A stretch of DNA of 64,000 nucleotides from Clostridium hydrogeniformans DSM 21757. GTDB taxonomy: Bacteria; Bacillota; Clostridia; Clostridiales; Clostridiaceae. The notes under the pieces are model-generated. The model saw only the letters and a list, made by a program, of their open reading frames with translations, made no database searches and was not told where the DNA came from. The translations under genes and the position numbers were made by a program. The stretch spans positions 21,263 to 85,262 of the forward strand of contig NZ_JMLJ01000017.1 in NCBI RefSeq assembly GCF_000686705.1. Direction: 5' to 3'. Within the stretch, counting starts at the first letter, position 1; each line of letters begins with the position of its first letter. Of the stretch, positions 55,816-64,000 are shown one piece after another.

Positions 55816-56214
55816 TTACCATACGTAACAAAGAACTTCTCCACCAACTCCAAGCTTTCTAGCTTCTCTGTCAGTAACTATTCCATTAGAAGTAGATACT
55901 ACTGCTACTCCTAATCCGTTTAATACCTTAGGAATATCATCCTTTTGGCAGTAAACTCTTAATCCTGGCTTAGATATTCTCTTTAAACCAGTTACAACTC
56001 TTTCCTTGTTAGCACCGTACTTAAGAGTCATTCTTAACATTGGAACTACTCCATCTGAGTATTCCTCTATATTCTTTATATATCCTTCTTGTAATAATAT
56101 ATTAGCTATCGCCTTCTTTACATTTGAAGAAGGAACTTCTACTACTTCATGTCTTACAGCATTTGCATTTCTTATACGTGTTAGCAAATCTGCGATAGGA
56201 TCTGTTACAACCAT
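55816..56214 (-). CDS. rpsH: 30S ribosomal protein S8
   Basis: The 132 residues begin [20 protein letters not shown] and end with the [20 protein letters not shown] signature. AAAGGAGG precedes the ATG. Confidence 0.98.
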   Translation of the reverse strand: MVVTDPIADLLTRIRNANAVRHEVVEVPSSNVKKAIANILLQEGYIKNIEEYSDGVVPMLRMTLKYGANKERVVTGLKRISKPGLRVYCQKDDIPKVLNGLGVAVVSTSNGIVTDREARKLGVGGEVLCYVW

Positions 56215-56250
56215 GTTATGTGCCTCCTTTCTTTATCCAATAACAATATC

Positions 56251-56436
56251 TTACCAGCTCGCCTTTCTACATCCAGGGATTTCACCTTTGTAAGCTAATT
56301 CTCTGAAGCATATACGACAAACTCCAAATTTCTTTAAAACAGCATGTGGTCTTCCACATAATCTACATCTTGTGTATGCTCTGCTTGCATATTTAGGTGT
56401 CTTGTTCCACTTTTCTATTAAAGCTTTACGTGCCAC
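56251..56436 (-). CDS. rpsN: 30S ribosomal protein S14, zinc-binding type
   Basis: The 61-residue short S14 has its zinc site C24-R-L-C27 and C40-R-I-C43. It is the spc-operon copy, between rplE and rpsH. Confidence 0.98.
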   Translation of the reverse strand: MARKALIEKWNKTPKYASRAYTRCRLCGRPHAVLKKFGVCRICFRELAYKGEIPGCRKASW

Positions 56437-56452
56437 AATCTTCCCTCCTTAA

Positions 56453-56995
56453 TTATTGAGCAAATGGCATTCCAAGGAATCTTAATAGTTCTCTAGCTTC
56501 CTCGTCAGTCTCTGCAGTTGTTACAAAGATTATATCCATTCCTCTAACTTTATCTATCTTATCATACTCAATCTCTGGGAATATTAGTTGCTCTTTTATT
56601 CCTAGGGCGTAGTTTCCTCTTCCATCGAATGACTTAGAAGATATTCCTCTAAAGTCTCTTACTCTTGGTAGAGCTATGCTTACGAACTTATCGGCAAACT
56701 CATACATCTTGTTCTTTCTTAGAGTTACTTTACATCCTATTGGCATATTTTCTCTTATTTTGAAGTTAGCAACAGATTTCTTAGATCTTGTTAATATTGG
56801 CTTTTGACCACATATTAATTGAAGATCAGCAACTGCAGCTTCTAGAGTCTTAGGATTATCCTTAGCCTCTCCAACTCCCATGTTTATAATTATTTTTTCA
56901 AGTCTTGGAACTTGCATTATATTTTTATATCCGAACTTTTCCATCATAGCTGGAACTATTTCGTTATTATACTTCTCTTGTAGTCTTGCGATCAT
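56453..56995 (-). CDS. rplE: 50S ribosomal protein L5
   Basis: The 180-residue 5S rRNA-binding protein shows [21 protein letters not shown] (about 27-45) and [20 protein letters not shown]. It is followed by rpsN after 16 bases. Confidence 0.98.
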   Translation of the reverse strand: MIARLQEKYNNEIVPAMMEKFGYKNIMQVPRLEKIIINMGVGEAKDNPKTLEAAVADLQLICGQKPILTRSKKSVANFKIRENMPIGCKVTLRKNKMYEFADKFVSIALPRVRDFRGISSKSFDGRGNYALGIKEQLIFPEIEYDKIDKVRGMDIIFVTTAETDEEARELLRFLGMPFAQ

Positions 56996-57017
56996 TGGGT
57001 CTACCTCCTTTCAAATA

Positions 57018-57332
57018 TTAGAATGTTTCTCCACACTTCTTGCAAAGTCTTACTTTTGCTCCGTCTTCTAATAACTTGTGGCTTATTCTTGTAACATTGC
57101 TACACTTTTTGCAATATAACATTACTTTTGAACTATATATTGCAGCTTCTTCTTTAACTATTCCACCTTGCATATTTGCTTTGCTTGGTTTCTTATGCTT
57201 AGTTACTACATTTACGCCTTTTACAATAACTTTTCCTGTCTTAGGCATAACTGATAAAACCTCTCCAGTTTTGCCCTTATCCTTACCGGATATAACCATA
57301 ACTGTATCGTTCTTTCTTACATGAACTTTCAT
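57018..57332 (-). CDS. rplX: 50S ribosomal protein L24 with two CxxC pairs
   Basis: The 104 residues have the KOW motif (VMVISGKDKGKTGEVLSVMP). The C-terminal third carries two cysteine pairs (C74/C77 and C97/C100), enough for a zinc ribbon. Such Cys-rich L24 forms are not universal. Confidence 0.96.
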   Translation of the reverse strand: MKVHVRKNDTVMVISGKDKGKTGEVLSVMPKTGKVIVKGVNVVTKHKKPSKANMQGGIVKEEAAIYSSKVMLYCKKCSNVTRISHKLLEDGAKVRLCKKCGETF

Positions 57333-57352
57333 TATTTAGACACCTCCCTATC

Positions 57353-57721
57353 TTATAGAACTTCAGGTGCTAATGATAATATTTTTGTAAACTCTTTATC
57401 TCTTAGCTCCCTTGCAACTGGTCCGAAGATACGAGTTCCTCTTGGTTGCTTATCGTCCTTTATTATAACTGCTGCATTCTCATCGAATCTTATGTAAGAA
57501 CCATCGCCTCTTCTTAGTCCTTTAACGGATCTAACTACAACAGCCTTAACAACATCTCCTTTTTTAACAACTCCGCCTGGTGTTGCACTTTTAACACTAG
57601 CAACTATTATATCACCGATGTTTCCATATTTTCTCTTAGAACCACCTAAAACTCTTATGCACATAATTTCTTTTGCACCTGAATTATCTGCAACCTTTAG
57701 CCTGGTTTGTTGTTGAATCAT
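57353..57721 (-). CDS. rplN: 50S ribosomal protein L14
   Basis: The 122 residues begin [20 protein letters not shown], with the [24 protein letters not shown] signature region and C-terminal [14 protein letters not shown]. Confidence 0.98.
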   Translation of the reverse strand: MIQQQTRLKVADNSGAKEIMCIRVLGGSKRKYGNIGDIIVASVKSATPGGVVKKGDVVKAVVVRSVKGLRRGDGSYIRFDENAAVIIKDDKQPRGTRIFGPVARELRDKEFTKILSLAPEVL

Positions 57722-57750
57722 GCAAATACCCTCCTTTCAGTCTAAAAGAC

Positions 57751-58005
57751 CTATTTCGCCTTTTCAACTATTTCTACTAATCTCCATCTTTTATCTTTAG
57801 ATAATGGTCTAGTCTCCATTATTTCTACTCTATCATTTAACTTAGCTTCATTATTTTCATCATGAGCTTTGAACTTTGTAGTTTTATTCATAGTCTTTCC
57901 ATATAAAGGATGACGAACTTTTGTTTCAACAGCTACAACTATTGTCTTATCCATCTTATCTGAAACAACCTTACCGATTCTGCTCTTTCTATTTCCTCTT
58001 TCCAC
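57751..58005 (-). CDS. rpsQ: 30S ribosomal protein S17
   Basis: The 84-residue OB-fold protein contains [17 protein letters not shown] and [16 protein letters not shown]. Translation starts at GTG (58005) with AAAGGAGG upstream. Confidence 0.97.
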   Translation of the reverse strand: MERGNRKSRIGKVVSDKMDKTIVVAVETKVRHPLYGKTMNKTTKFKAHDENNEAKLNDRVEIMETRPLSKDKRWRLVEIVEKAK

Positions 58006-58025
58006 AGGTTATACCTCCTTTCAGA

Positions 58026-58238
58026 TTACTGCTCAAAAGCCTTTATTTCTTCTTGTCTTATTATAGTCTTTATTTGGGCAATAGACTTTTTCACTTCTTT
58101 AATTCTCATTGGATTCTCTAATTGGCCAGTAGCTAATTGGAATCTTAAGTTGAATAGCTCAGCCTTAAGATCGCTTAGCTTTACTCTTAAATCTTGAGGG
58201 CTGTTTGTTCTTAGTTCTTTTAACTCTCTAGCCTTCAT
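58026..58238 (-). CDS. rpmC: 50S ribosomal protein L29
   Basis: The 70 residues are two helices ([39 protein letters not shown]). The ATG at 58238 is the family start; a GTG at 58250 in the same frame adds four residues. From 58238 it overlaps rplP by 11 bases. Confidence 0.95.
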   Translation of the reverse strand: MKARELKELRTNSPQDLRVKLSDLKAELFNLRFQLATGQLENPMRIKEVKKSIAQIKTIIRQEEIKAFEQ

Positions 58239-58671
58239 TCTTCTCACCACCCATTTCTTCGAAGTCTCTTCTTGTAACGAACTTAGTCTTTACAGGAAGT
58301 TTATGTGATGCAAGTCTCATAGCTTCTCTAGCTACTTCTTCATTAACTCCAGATAATTCGAATAACACTCTACCTGGCTTAATTACTGCTACCCAGTACT
58401 CTGGTGAACCCTTACCTGAACCCATACGAGTTTCAGCTGGTTTTTGAGTTACTGGCTTATCTGGGAAAACCTTTATCCAAAGCTTTCCTCCTCTTTTTAT
58501 ATATCTATTGATAGCTATTCTCGCAGCTTCTATTTGGTTGCTTGTTATCCAACCACATTCTGTAGCTTGTATAGCGTAATCTCCGTATGCGATAAAGTTA
58601 CCTCTTGTAGCTTTACCTCTCATTCTACCACGTTGTACCTTACGATGCTTTACTCTTTTAGGCATTAACAT
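58228..58671 (-). CDS. rplP: 50S ribosomal protein L16
   Basis: The 147 residues begin [20 protein letters not shown], and the [22 protein letters not shown] signature is near residue 85. The ATG at 58671 is 8 bases from GGAGG. Confidence 0.98.
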   Translation of the reverse strand: MLMPKRVKHRKVQRGRMRGKATRGNFIAYGDYAIQATECGWITSNQIEAARIAINRYIKRGGKLWIKVFPDKPVTQKPAETRMGSGKGSPEYWVAVIKPGRVLFELSGVNEEVAREAMRLASHKLPVKTKFVTRRDFEEMGGEKNEG

Positions 58672-58688
58672 AACTGATTCCTCCTTTC

Positions 58689-59357
58689 TTACGCGTTAGC
58701 CTCTTCCTTCTTATCAACTTTCTTTGTTGGAAGAACTTCGCCATTATAAACCCAAACCTTAACTCCGATTTTTCCGTAAGTTGTGTCTGCTTCAGCAAAT
58801 CCGTAGTCTATATCAGCTCTTAGAGTTTGTAGTGGAATAGTGCCTTCATGATAGTGTTCTGTTCTAGCTATTTCTGCTCCACCAAGTCTTCCTGAACATG
58901 CAATCTTAACACCCTTAACGTTGTTCTTCATTGCTCTTTGGATTGTTTGCTTCATAGCTCTTCTGAAAGATATTCTCTTCTCTAATTGTGCTGCTACATT
59001 TTCTGCCATTAACTGTGCATCAGCTTCTACATTCTTAACTTCAACTATGTTGATTAGAATGTTCTTGTTTGGTATTATAGCATTTAACTCTTTCTTAAGA
59101 GCTTCTATTCCTGATCCACCTCTGCCGATTACAACACCTGGCTTAGCAGTATATATGTTTAACTTTACTCTCTTTGCAGCTCTTTCTATTTCAATCTTAG
59201 ATATCCCTGCTGAGAATAGTCTCTTCTTTACAAAAGTTCTAATCTTATTATCTTCTACTAGGTAATCTGAAAAATTATTTTTATCAGCATACCATTTAGC
59301 GTTCCATTCTTTGATAACGCCAACTCTTAGTCCATGAGGATTAACTTTTTGACCCAC
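58689..59357 (-). CDS. rpsC: 30S ribosomal protein S3
   Basis: The 222 residues hold an N-terminal KH domain ([21 protein letters not shown], about 72-92) and the C-terminal block [19 protein letters not shown]. It follows rplV by 19 bases. Confidence 0.98.
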   Translation of the reverse strand: MGQKVNPHGLRVGVIKEWNAKWYADKNNFSDYLVEDNKIRTFVKKRLFSAGISKIEIERAAKRVKLNIYTAKPGVVIGRGGSGIEALKKELNAIIPNKNILINIVEVKNVEADAQLMAENVAAQLEKRISFRRAMKQTIQRAMKNNVKGVKIACSGRLGGAEIARTEHYHEGTIPLQTLRADIDYGFAEADTTYGKIGVKVWVYNGEVLPTKKVDKKEEANA

Positions 59358-59376
59358 TCTATGTCCCTCCTTCTAC

Positions 59377-59712
59377 TTAAGCTATTTCTTTTACAACTAG
59401 TGTTATATGACTAGTTCTTTTATTTATTCTATATGCTCTACCTTGAGCACGTGGTCTAAATCTCTTTAATGTCGGTCCTGGACCTACATGTGCTTCCGCA
59501 ACAACTAATCTAGCTGGATCTAAATTGTTATTGTTCTCCGCATTTGCAACAGCTGATTTTAATACCTTATATATTACATCAGCGGCATCCTTTGGAGTGT
59601 ATTTAAGTATAGCAAAAGCTTCATTAACACTTTTTCCTCTTATTAAGTCTAATACAACTCCAACCTTCATTGGAGACATTCTTATATACTTAGCTATAGC
59701 TTTAGCTTCCAT
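59377..59712 (-). CDS. rplV: 50S ribosomal protein L22
   Basis: The 111 residues begin [20 protein letters not shown]. The exit-tunnel hairpin region [20 protein letters not shown] is present near residue 82. Confidence 0.98.
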   Translation of the reverse strand: MEAKAIAKYIRMSPMKVGVVLDLIRGKSVNEAFAILKYTPKDAADVIYKVLKSAVANAENNNNLDPARLVVAEAHVGPGPTLKRFRPRAQGRAYRINKRTSHITLVVKEIA

Positions 59713-59734
59713 TAATGTTTCCTCCTTTCCAAGG

Positions 59735-60016
59735 TTATCTTCTCTTTGAAGTTTTTTCGTTATTAACGTGTCCTCTATAAGTTCTTGTTAATACGAATTC
59801 TCCAAGTTTATGTCCAACCATATCCTCAACAACATATACTGGAACATGCTTTCTTCCGTCATGAACAGCTATTGTGTGTCCTATCATTTGAGGGAAGATT
59901 GTTGAACTTCTTGACCAAGTCTTTATAACCTTCTTCTCACTATTTTTATTCATTTCATTTATCTTCTTTAAAAGACCTTCATGCACGAAAGGTCCTTTTT
60001 TTAATGATCTACTCAT
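59735..60016 (-). CDS. rpsS: 30S ribosomal protein S19
   Basis: The 93 residues begin [18 protein letters not shown]. The ATG at 60016 has GGGAGG upstream; a GTG/ATG-type extension to 60034 would overlap that site. The [20 protein letters not shown] block is near the end. Confidence 0.97.
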   Translation of the reverse strand: MSRSLKKGPFVHEGLLKKINEMNKNSEKKVIKTWSRSSTIFPQMIGHTIAVHDGRKHVPVYVVEDMVGHKLGEFVLTRTYRGHVNNEKTSKRR

Positions 60017-60084
60017 GTATTGGCCTCCCTTCATAGAACTTTATTAAGTTAGCTTCAGAAGAGAATATGAATTCTCTCCTAGAA

Positions 60085-60918
60085 CTATCTTCCGTTTCTT
60101 CCCTTTATTATTAATCTATCAGAATACTTCTTATTCTTTCTAGTCTTATATCCAAGAGCTGGTTTACCCCATGGAGTAACTGGACTCGGTCTTCCTATTG
60201 GAGATCTACCTTCTCCTCCTCCGTGTGGGTGGTCACATGGGTTCATTACAGATCCTCTTACAGTTGGTCTGATTCCCATATGTCTCTTTCTACCTGCTTT
60301 ACCTATGTTAACTATATCGTTAGTTAAGTTAGAAACAGTTCCTATTGTTGCTCTACACTCAATTCTTACATATCTCATTTCACCTGATGGTAATCTTAGT
60401 GTTGCATAGTTTCCTTCTTTAGCCATTAATTGTGCTGAAGAACCCGCTGCTCTTACAAGCTGACCACCTTTTCCTGCTGCAAGCTCAACATTGTGAACTA
60501 CAGAACCTACTGGTATGTTCTTTAATTGAAGTGTATTACCAGGCTTTATATCTGAATCTGGTCCAGATACTACTGTATCTCCAACCTTTAATCCAACTGG
60601 AGCGATTATGTATCTCTTATCTCCATCAGCATATACAACTAACGCTATGTATGCTGTTCTGTTTGGATCGTATTCTATAGAAACAACCTTCGCTGGTATA
60701 CCATCCTTGTTTCTCTTGAAATCTATTATTCTGTATTTTCTCTTAGCACCACCACCATGGTGTCTAACAGTTATCTTTCCTTGAGCATTTCTACCACCGC
60801 TCTTCTTTAAAGACACTAAAAGAGATTTTTCTGGTGAACTTGTTGTGATCTCTTCAAATGTTGACATAGTCATTTCTCTTCTTGATGGGGTAGTAGGTCT
60901 AAAAGTTTTAACTGCCAT
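60085..60918 (-). CDS. rplB: 50S ribosomal protein L2
   Basis: The 277 residues include [17 protein letters not shown] and the peptidyl-transferase-near block [20 protein letters not shown] with its conserved His. Confidence 0.98.
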   Translation of the reverse strand: MAVKTFRPTTPSRREMTMSTFEEITTSSPEKSLLVSLKKSGGRNAQGKITVRHHGGGAKRKYRIIDFKRNKDGIPAKVVSIEYDPNRTAYIALVVYADGDKRYIIAPVGLKVGDTVVSGPDSDIKPGNTLQLKNIPVGSVVHNVELAAGKGGQLVRAAGSSAQLMAKEGNYATLRLPSGEMRYVRIECRATIGTVSNLTNDIVNIGKAGRKRHMGIRPTVRGSVMNPCDHPHGGGEGRSPIGRPSPVTPWGKPALGYKTRKNKKYSDRLIIKGRNGR

Positions 60919-60981
60919 TTAAATTCCCTCCTTTTTCAGCTTATCTGGCGAAACCGCCAATACTGGCTTTATTTATCTGTA

Positions 60982-61278
60982 CTATTGCATTCCTTCAAAG
61001 AACTCTATAGCTTTGCTGTCTGCCGCTAACTTAACGATAGCCTTCTTGAAATCTGCTCTCTTACCAACATGTACGCCAACTCTTTTAGTTTTGCCTAACA
61101 TGTTTATAGTCTTAACATCTTCAACTTTAACACCAAATACTTCTTCAACAGCTTTCTTTATTTGAACTTTGTTAGCGCTGCTGTGTACGATGAAAGTGTA
61201 TTTCTTTTCTGCCATTGCAGTCATTGACTTCTCAGTTATAACTGGCTTTCTTATTATATCATGGCTAGTTAACTTCAT
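60982..61278 (-). CDS. rplW: 50S ribosomal protein L23
   Basis: The 98 residues contain [20 protein letters not shown] and the [19 protein letters not shown] block typical of L23. Its ATG shares one base with the rplD stop codon. Confidence 0.98.
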   Translation of the reverse strand: MKLTSHDIIRKPVITEKSMTAMAEKKYTFIVHSSANKVQIKKAVEEVFGVKVEDVKTINMLGKTKRVGVHVGKRADFKKAIVKLAADSKAIEFFEGMQ

Positions 61279-61898
61279 TATGCGTACACCTCCTCAATCT
61301 TAGATACAGCGTCCTTAGTTATTAATATCTTCTCAAACTTTAATAAGTCATAAACATTTATGTTGTTTACAGGTATTACTGAAACCCCTTCTATGTTTCT
61401 TGCTGACTTATATACATTCTCGTTTGATTCTGCTGTAACTATTAAAGTCTTCTTAGCTTCAAACGCATTTAATATTTTAATCATTTCCTTAGTCTTTGGA
61501 GCTGCTAATTCTAAGCTTTCAAGAACTAAGAATTGGTTGTCTTGAACTCTGCTTGTTAAAGCTGACTTCATAGCAACTTTTCTCATACTCTTAGGCGTTG
61601 AAACTCTGTAGTCTCTTGGCTTTGGTGCGAAGACAATTCCTCCGTGTATCCACTGTGGAGATCTTATAGATCCTTGTCTTGCTCTACCTGTTCCTTTTTG
61701 TCTCCAAGGCTTTATTCCACCTCCAGAAACCTCTGCTCTAGTCTTAGCTGATTGAGTTCCTTGTCTCTTGTTTGCTAAAAGAGCAACTACTACTTGATGC
61801 ATTACGTGTGGTTTCACTTCAGCACCAAATACAACTTCTGATAATTCGATTTCTCCAACTTGCTTTGCTTCTATGTTAAATAATCCTACCTTTGGCAT
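61278..61898 (-). CDS. rplD: 50S ribosomal protein L4
   Basis: The 206 residues contain the tunnel-reaching loop [20 protein letters not shown] (about 60-79). L4 represses its own operon in several bacteria, which fits the structured leader before rpsJ. Confidence 0.98.
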   Translation of the reverse strand: MPKVGLFNIEAKQVGEIELSEVVFGAEVKPHVMHQVVVALLANKRQGTQSAKTRAEVSGGGIKPWRQKGTGRARQGSIRSPQWIHGGIVFAPKPRDYRVSTPKSMRKVAMKSALTSRVQDNQFLVLESLELAAPKTKEMIKILNAFEAKKTLIVTAESNENVYKSARNIEGVSVIPVNNINVYDLLKFEKILITKDAVSKIEEVYA

Positions 61899-61923
61899 TC
61901 TGCATCCTCCTTTCTAACAGAAA

Positions 61924-62553
61924 TTAAGCTTTAACGCTATTTCTTATTATTACTAGACCTTTGTTTGGTCCTGGTATTCCACCCTTTATTAAGATTACAT
62001 TCTTTTCAGCCATTACTTTAACAACTTCAAGATTAATAACTGTTCTCTTAACATTTCCCATGTGTCCAGGCATTTTCTTGTTCTTAAATGTTCTTGATGG
62101 ATCAGAAGAAGCTCCCATAGAACCTACTCCTCTGTGATACTTAGAACCGTGAGACATTGGTCCTCTGCTGAAGTTCCATTTCTTAATAACTCCTGCAAAT
62201 CCCTTACCCTTAGAAGTTCCAGTTATATCAACTTTTTCTCCTGCTTGGAACATATCAACTGTTAATTCTTGACCTACTTGGTATTCACCAGCATTTTCAA
62301 GCCTGAACTCTCTTATATATCTCTTAACAGCTACTCCAGCCTTGTTGAAGTGTCCCTTCTTTGGCTTGTTAACTAGCTTTTCTCTTATTTCACCAAATCC
62401 AACTTGTATTGCATCATATCCATCCTTTTCTGTTGTCTTCTTTTGAAGAACTACGCATGGACCTGCTTCTACAACTGTTACAGGAACAACCTTTCCGTTC
62501 TCGTTAAAGATTTGAGTCATTCCAACTTTTTTTCCTAATATTGCTTTTTTCAT
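61924..62553 (-). CDS. rplC: 50S ribosomal protein L3
   Basis: The 209 residues begin [20 protein letters not shown]. The [22 protein letters not shown] loop that reaches the peptidyl-transferase centre is present. A 100-base gap separates it from rpsJ. Confidence 0.98.
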   Translation of the reverse strand: MKKAILGKKVGMTQIFNENGKVVPVTVVEAGPCVVLQKKTTEKDGYDAIQVGFGEIREKLVNKPKKGHFNKAGVAVKRYIREFRLENAGEYQVGQELTVDMFQAGEKVDITGTSKGKGFAGVIKKWNFSRGPMSHGSKYHRGVGSMGASSDPSRTFKNKKMPGHMGNVKRTVINLEVVKVMAEKNVILIKGGIPGPNKGLVIIRNSVKA

Positions 62554-62653
62554 GCTTTACACCTCCTAAACATATTAGCGGATCACTTTATTTTTTAGCA
62601 ATCATAATAGTTCGTAATAGTTATCTATTACGCGTACACTATTTTATGTACGT

Positions 62654-62962
62654 TTATAACTTTATTTCTATGTCTACTCCTGATGGTAGATCTAATCTCA
62701 TTAATGCATCAACTGTTTTAGGTGATGGATTAACTATGTCGATTAATCTCTTATGAGTTCTTATTTCGAACTGCTCTCTTGCATCCTTATACTTGTGTGG
62801 AGCTCTTAGGACTGTTATAATATCCTTCTCAGTTGGTAGTGGCACTGGGCCAGACACCTTTGCTCCTGTAGACTTTGCAGTCTCAACTATTTTCTCTGCT
62901 GATTGATCTAATATTGTGTGATCAAACGCCTTTAATCTTATTCTTATTTTTTGTTTTGACAT
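62654..62962 (-). CDS. rpsJ: 30S ribosomal protein S10
   Basis: The 102 residues show [20 protein letters not shown] and the loop region [20 protein letters not shown]. It is the first gene of the super-operon. AAAGGAGGGAATGAA precedes the ATG. Confidence 0.98.
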   Translation of the reverse strand: MSKQKIRIRLKAFDHTILDQSAEKIVETAKSTGAKVSGPVPLPTEKDIITVLRAPHKYKDAREQFEIRTHKRLIDIVNPSPKTVDALMRLDLPSGVDIEIKL

Positions 62963-62974
62963 TTCATTCCCTCC

Positions 62975-63168
62975 TTTTCATGTACGCTTTACTTACTTAC
63001 GCACAACAGCGGACGTTCTATAAACTGCTCCAGGTGTTTCATAGTTTAAAACAACCTTATACAAAGAATAGAATTCCCGTCGTCAGGTTCTAAGACCTAA
63101 ACATGCTCAACAAGAATTCCCCGTAAGCTCGGCAACCTCTTGTTTCATCACTGTTATAGCTTCACAAC
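62975..63168 (-). promoter_or_regulatory. Candidate S10-operon leader (L4-type autoregulatory RNA)
   Basis: The leader between the promoter and rpsJ is clearly richer in G+C than the DNA upstream. It folds locally: CAAGA pairs with TCTTG around the GGTTGCCGAGC segment, and GGAATTC occurs twice. L4-binding leaders are known before S10 operons in several bacterial groups. This assignment is by position and composition. Confidence 0.45.
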
Positions 63169-63174
63169 TATTAC

Positions 63175-63203
63175 ATTATAATATATTTTAAAACTTTTTA
63201 CAA
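63175..63203 (-). promoter_or_regulatory. Sigma-A promoter of the S10-spc-alpha super-operon
   Basis: On the minus strand TTGTAA (63198-63203) and a consensus TATAAT (63175-63180) are 17 bases apart. Confidence 0.7.
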
Positions 63204-63628
63204 TAGTTTTTTTATAATAAGCTATTTATATGAAAACTTTATGTATAAACAGGATACCTATAACATTATATATATTTTTTTTATTAATTTCAACAGATAA
63301 TTTTTTCATAAAATACCTGTATAAATTTTCTTATATATAAGTTGCAATTAATACTATTGATAAAACTAATTCTTAATCCTATTAATAACACTATCCTATC
63401 TATTTAAAATAATTTATTACTTTTAAAATATTCATAATTAAATTTAAAACTTTAAAATATAAAATACTCATTATAAATAAAAAATGTATATCTTAATAAA
63501 ATAAAATTTAATTCAGATAAGATTTCACTTACCCTAAACTCTCTACTAACTAATCAGTACACTTACAATTCCAATACATATAATTAAAAGAATACAACAT
63601 TAGGATTATAAAATTCATTCATACACAA

Positions 63629-63668
63629 AAAAGCACAGGAGGATAATATAATATCCCCCCGTACTTTT
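63629..63668 (-). terminator. Terminator of the tuf operon
   Basis: A 17-pair stem (63629-63645 with 63652-63668), including three G-U pairs in the minus-strand transcript, has a 6-base loop and is followed by six U. It lies about 240 bases after the tuf stop, an unusually long 3' untranslated region. Confidence 0.85.
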
Positions 63669-63910
63669 TAAAGGCCTTTTAGTGAACTTCCCATAATATT
63701 CATTGCGCTTAAATATCACAGGATTTTTAGTACATACTAAAACTTTTTCCTACTATATAAATTCTAAACTCATTGCGCTATGAATTCTCCTTTATATATT
63801 AGGCTTAAATTCCCTCAAGCTCATTGGTACTCTAATCTTATAATCAATGTTTATCCTAAAACTTAGAATAAAACTTTTATTATTATTTCTATTATAATTA
63901 AAAATTTAAT

Positions 63911-64000
63911 TATTTAACTATAGAAGTAACAACTCCTGATCCTACTGTTCTTCCACCTTCTCTTATAGCGAATCTTAATCCTTCGTCCATAGCTACTGGT
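63911..64000 (-). CDS. tuf: Elongation factor Tu, C-terminal end (partial)
   Basis: The last 29 codons of EF-Tu are inside the window: PVAMDEGLRFAIREGGRTVG followed by SGVVTSIVK and TAA. This is the domain III C terminus. The gene begins beyond the right edge. Confidence 0.95.

Larger units (their letters stand above)
62963..63910. other. Region between tuf and rpsJ: S10 leader, promoter and tuf terminator
   Basis: These 950 bases contain no gene. From the right they hold a 3' untranslated stretch of tuf with a CATTGCGCT direct repeat, the tuf terminator, about 400 bases of very AT-rich DNA, the S10 promoter and its leader of about 205 bases. Confidence 0.7.

Overview
The window is AT-rich chromosomal DNA of a strictly anaerobic, glutamate-fermenting Clostridium. 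The grounds are a complete methylaspartate pathway (glutamate mutase, methylaspartate ammonia-lyase, mesaconase-type hydratase, citramalate lyase), a ferredoxin-linked 2-oxoacid oxidoreductase, butyrate kinase/phosphotransbutyrylase genes, the spore amidase CwlD, and a clostridial S10-spc-alpha ribosomal block. The best match is the C. tetani / C. cochlearium / C. tetanomorphum type; the species cannot be fixed from sequence reading alone. Nearly all genes lie on the minus strand. No tRNA, rRNA, CRISPR array or intact transposase was seen.

Layout, left to right. 1-1592: end of an osmoprotectant (OpuC-like) ABC transporter operon. 1929-5283: four-subunit 2-oxoacid:ferredoxin oxidoreductase plus a P-loop ATPase. 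5563-8646: a buk-ptb-buk cluster for ATP formation from acyl-CoA. 8775-12462: a COG2509-type flavoprotein and the c-di-AMP synthase pair cdaA-cdaR. 12623-14460: a structured repeat, a secreted protein of unknown function and a CwlJ/SleB-like hydrolase, on the plus strand. 14481-18648: a thioredoxin and an unusual thioredoxin reductase, isoaspartyl dipeptidase, and a TPR membrane protein. 18735-22915: PTS Enzyme I, divergent from a sigma-54 activator that carries an HPr domain. 22923-24115: a second copy of the repeat, then ung. 24392-37881: citramalate-lyase maturation genes (citC, citX, citG), then the lyase and methylaspartate-pathway genes and a GntR regulator. 38127-41880: a DUF3048-like protein, CwlD and a Na/Pi transporter with a PhoU domain. 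42511-64000: rplM-rpsI, truA, the ECF transporter core ecfA1-ecfA2-ecfT, then the rpsJ-to-rplQ ribosomal super-operon with secY, adk, map, infA and rpoA, and the 3' end of tuf.

How the parts work together. Glutamate is rearranged by GlmS/GlmE, with GlmL as the likely reactivase. Mal then removes ammonia, the class I hydratase forms citramalate, and CitFED splits this to pyruvate and acetate. CitX, CitG and CitC build and acetylate the lyase cofactor. The ferredoxin oxidoreductase and the Buk/Ptb enzymes can then supply reduced ferredoxin and ATP. A ferredoxin-dependent thioredoxin reductase would fit this ferredoxin-centred metabolism.

The most unusual item is the ptsI intergenic region. The divergent regulator has an N-terminal HPr domain that keeps His15 but has Asn at position 46 instead of the regulatory Ser. 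The same 560 bases hold three copies of TTGATA-N5-TATCAA and a sigma-54-like element (TGGTAT-N5-TTGC) 58 bases before ptsI. Together these suggest a PTS-sensing circuit in which Enzyme I phosphorylates the regulator and the regulator drives ptsI.
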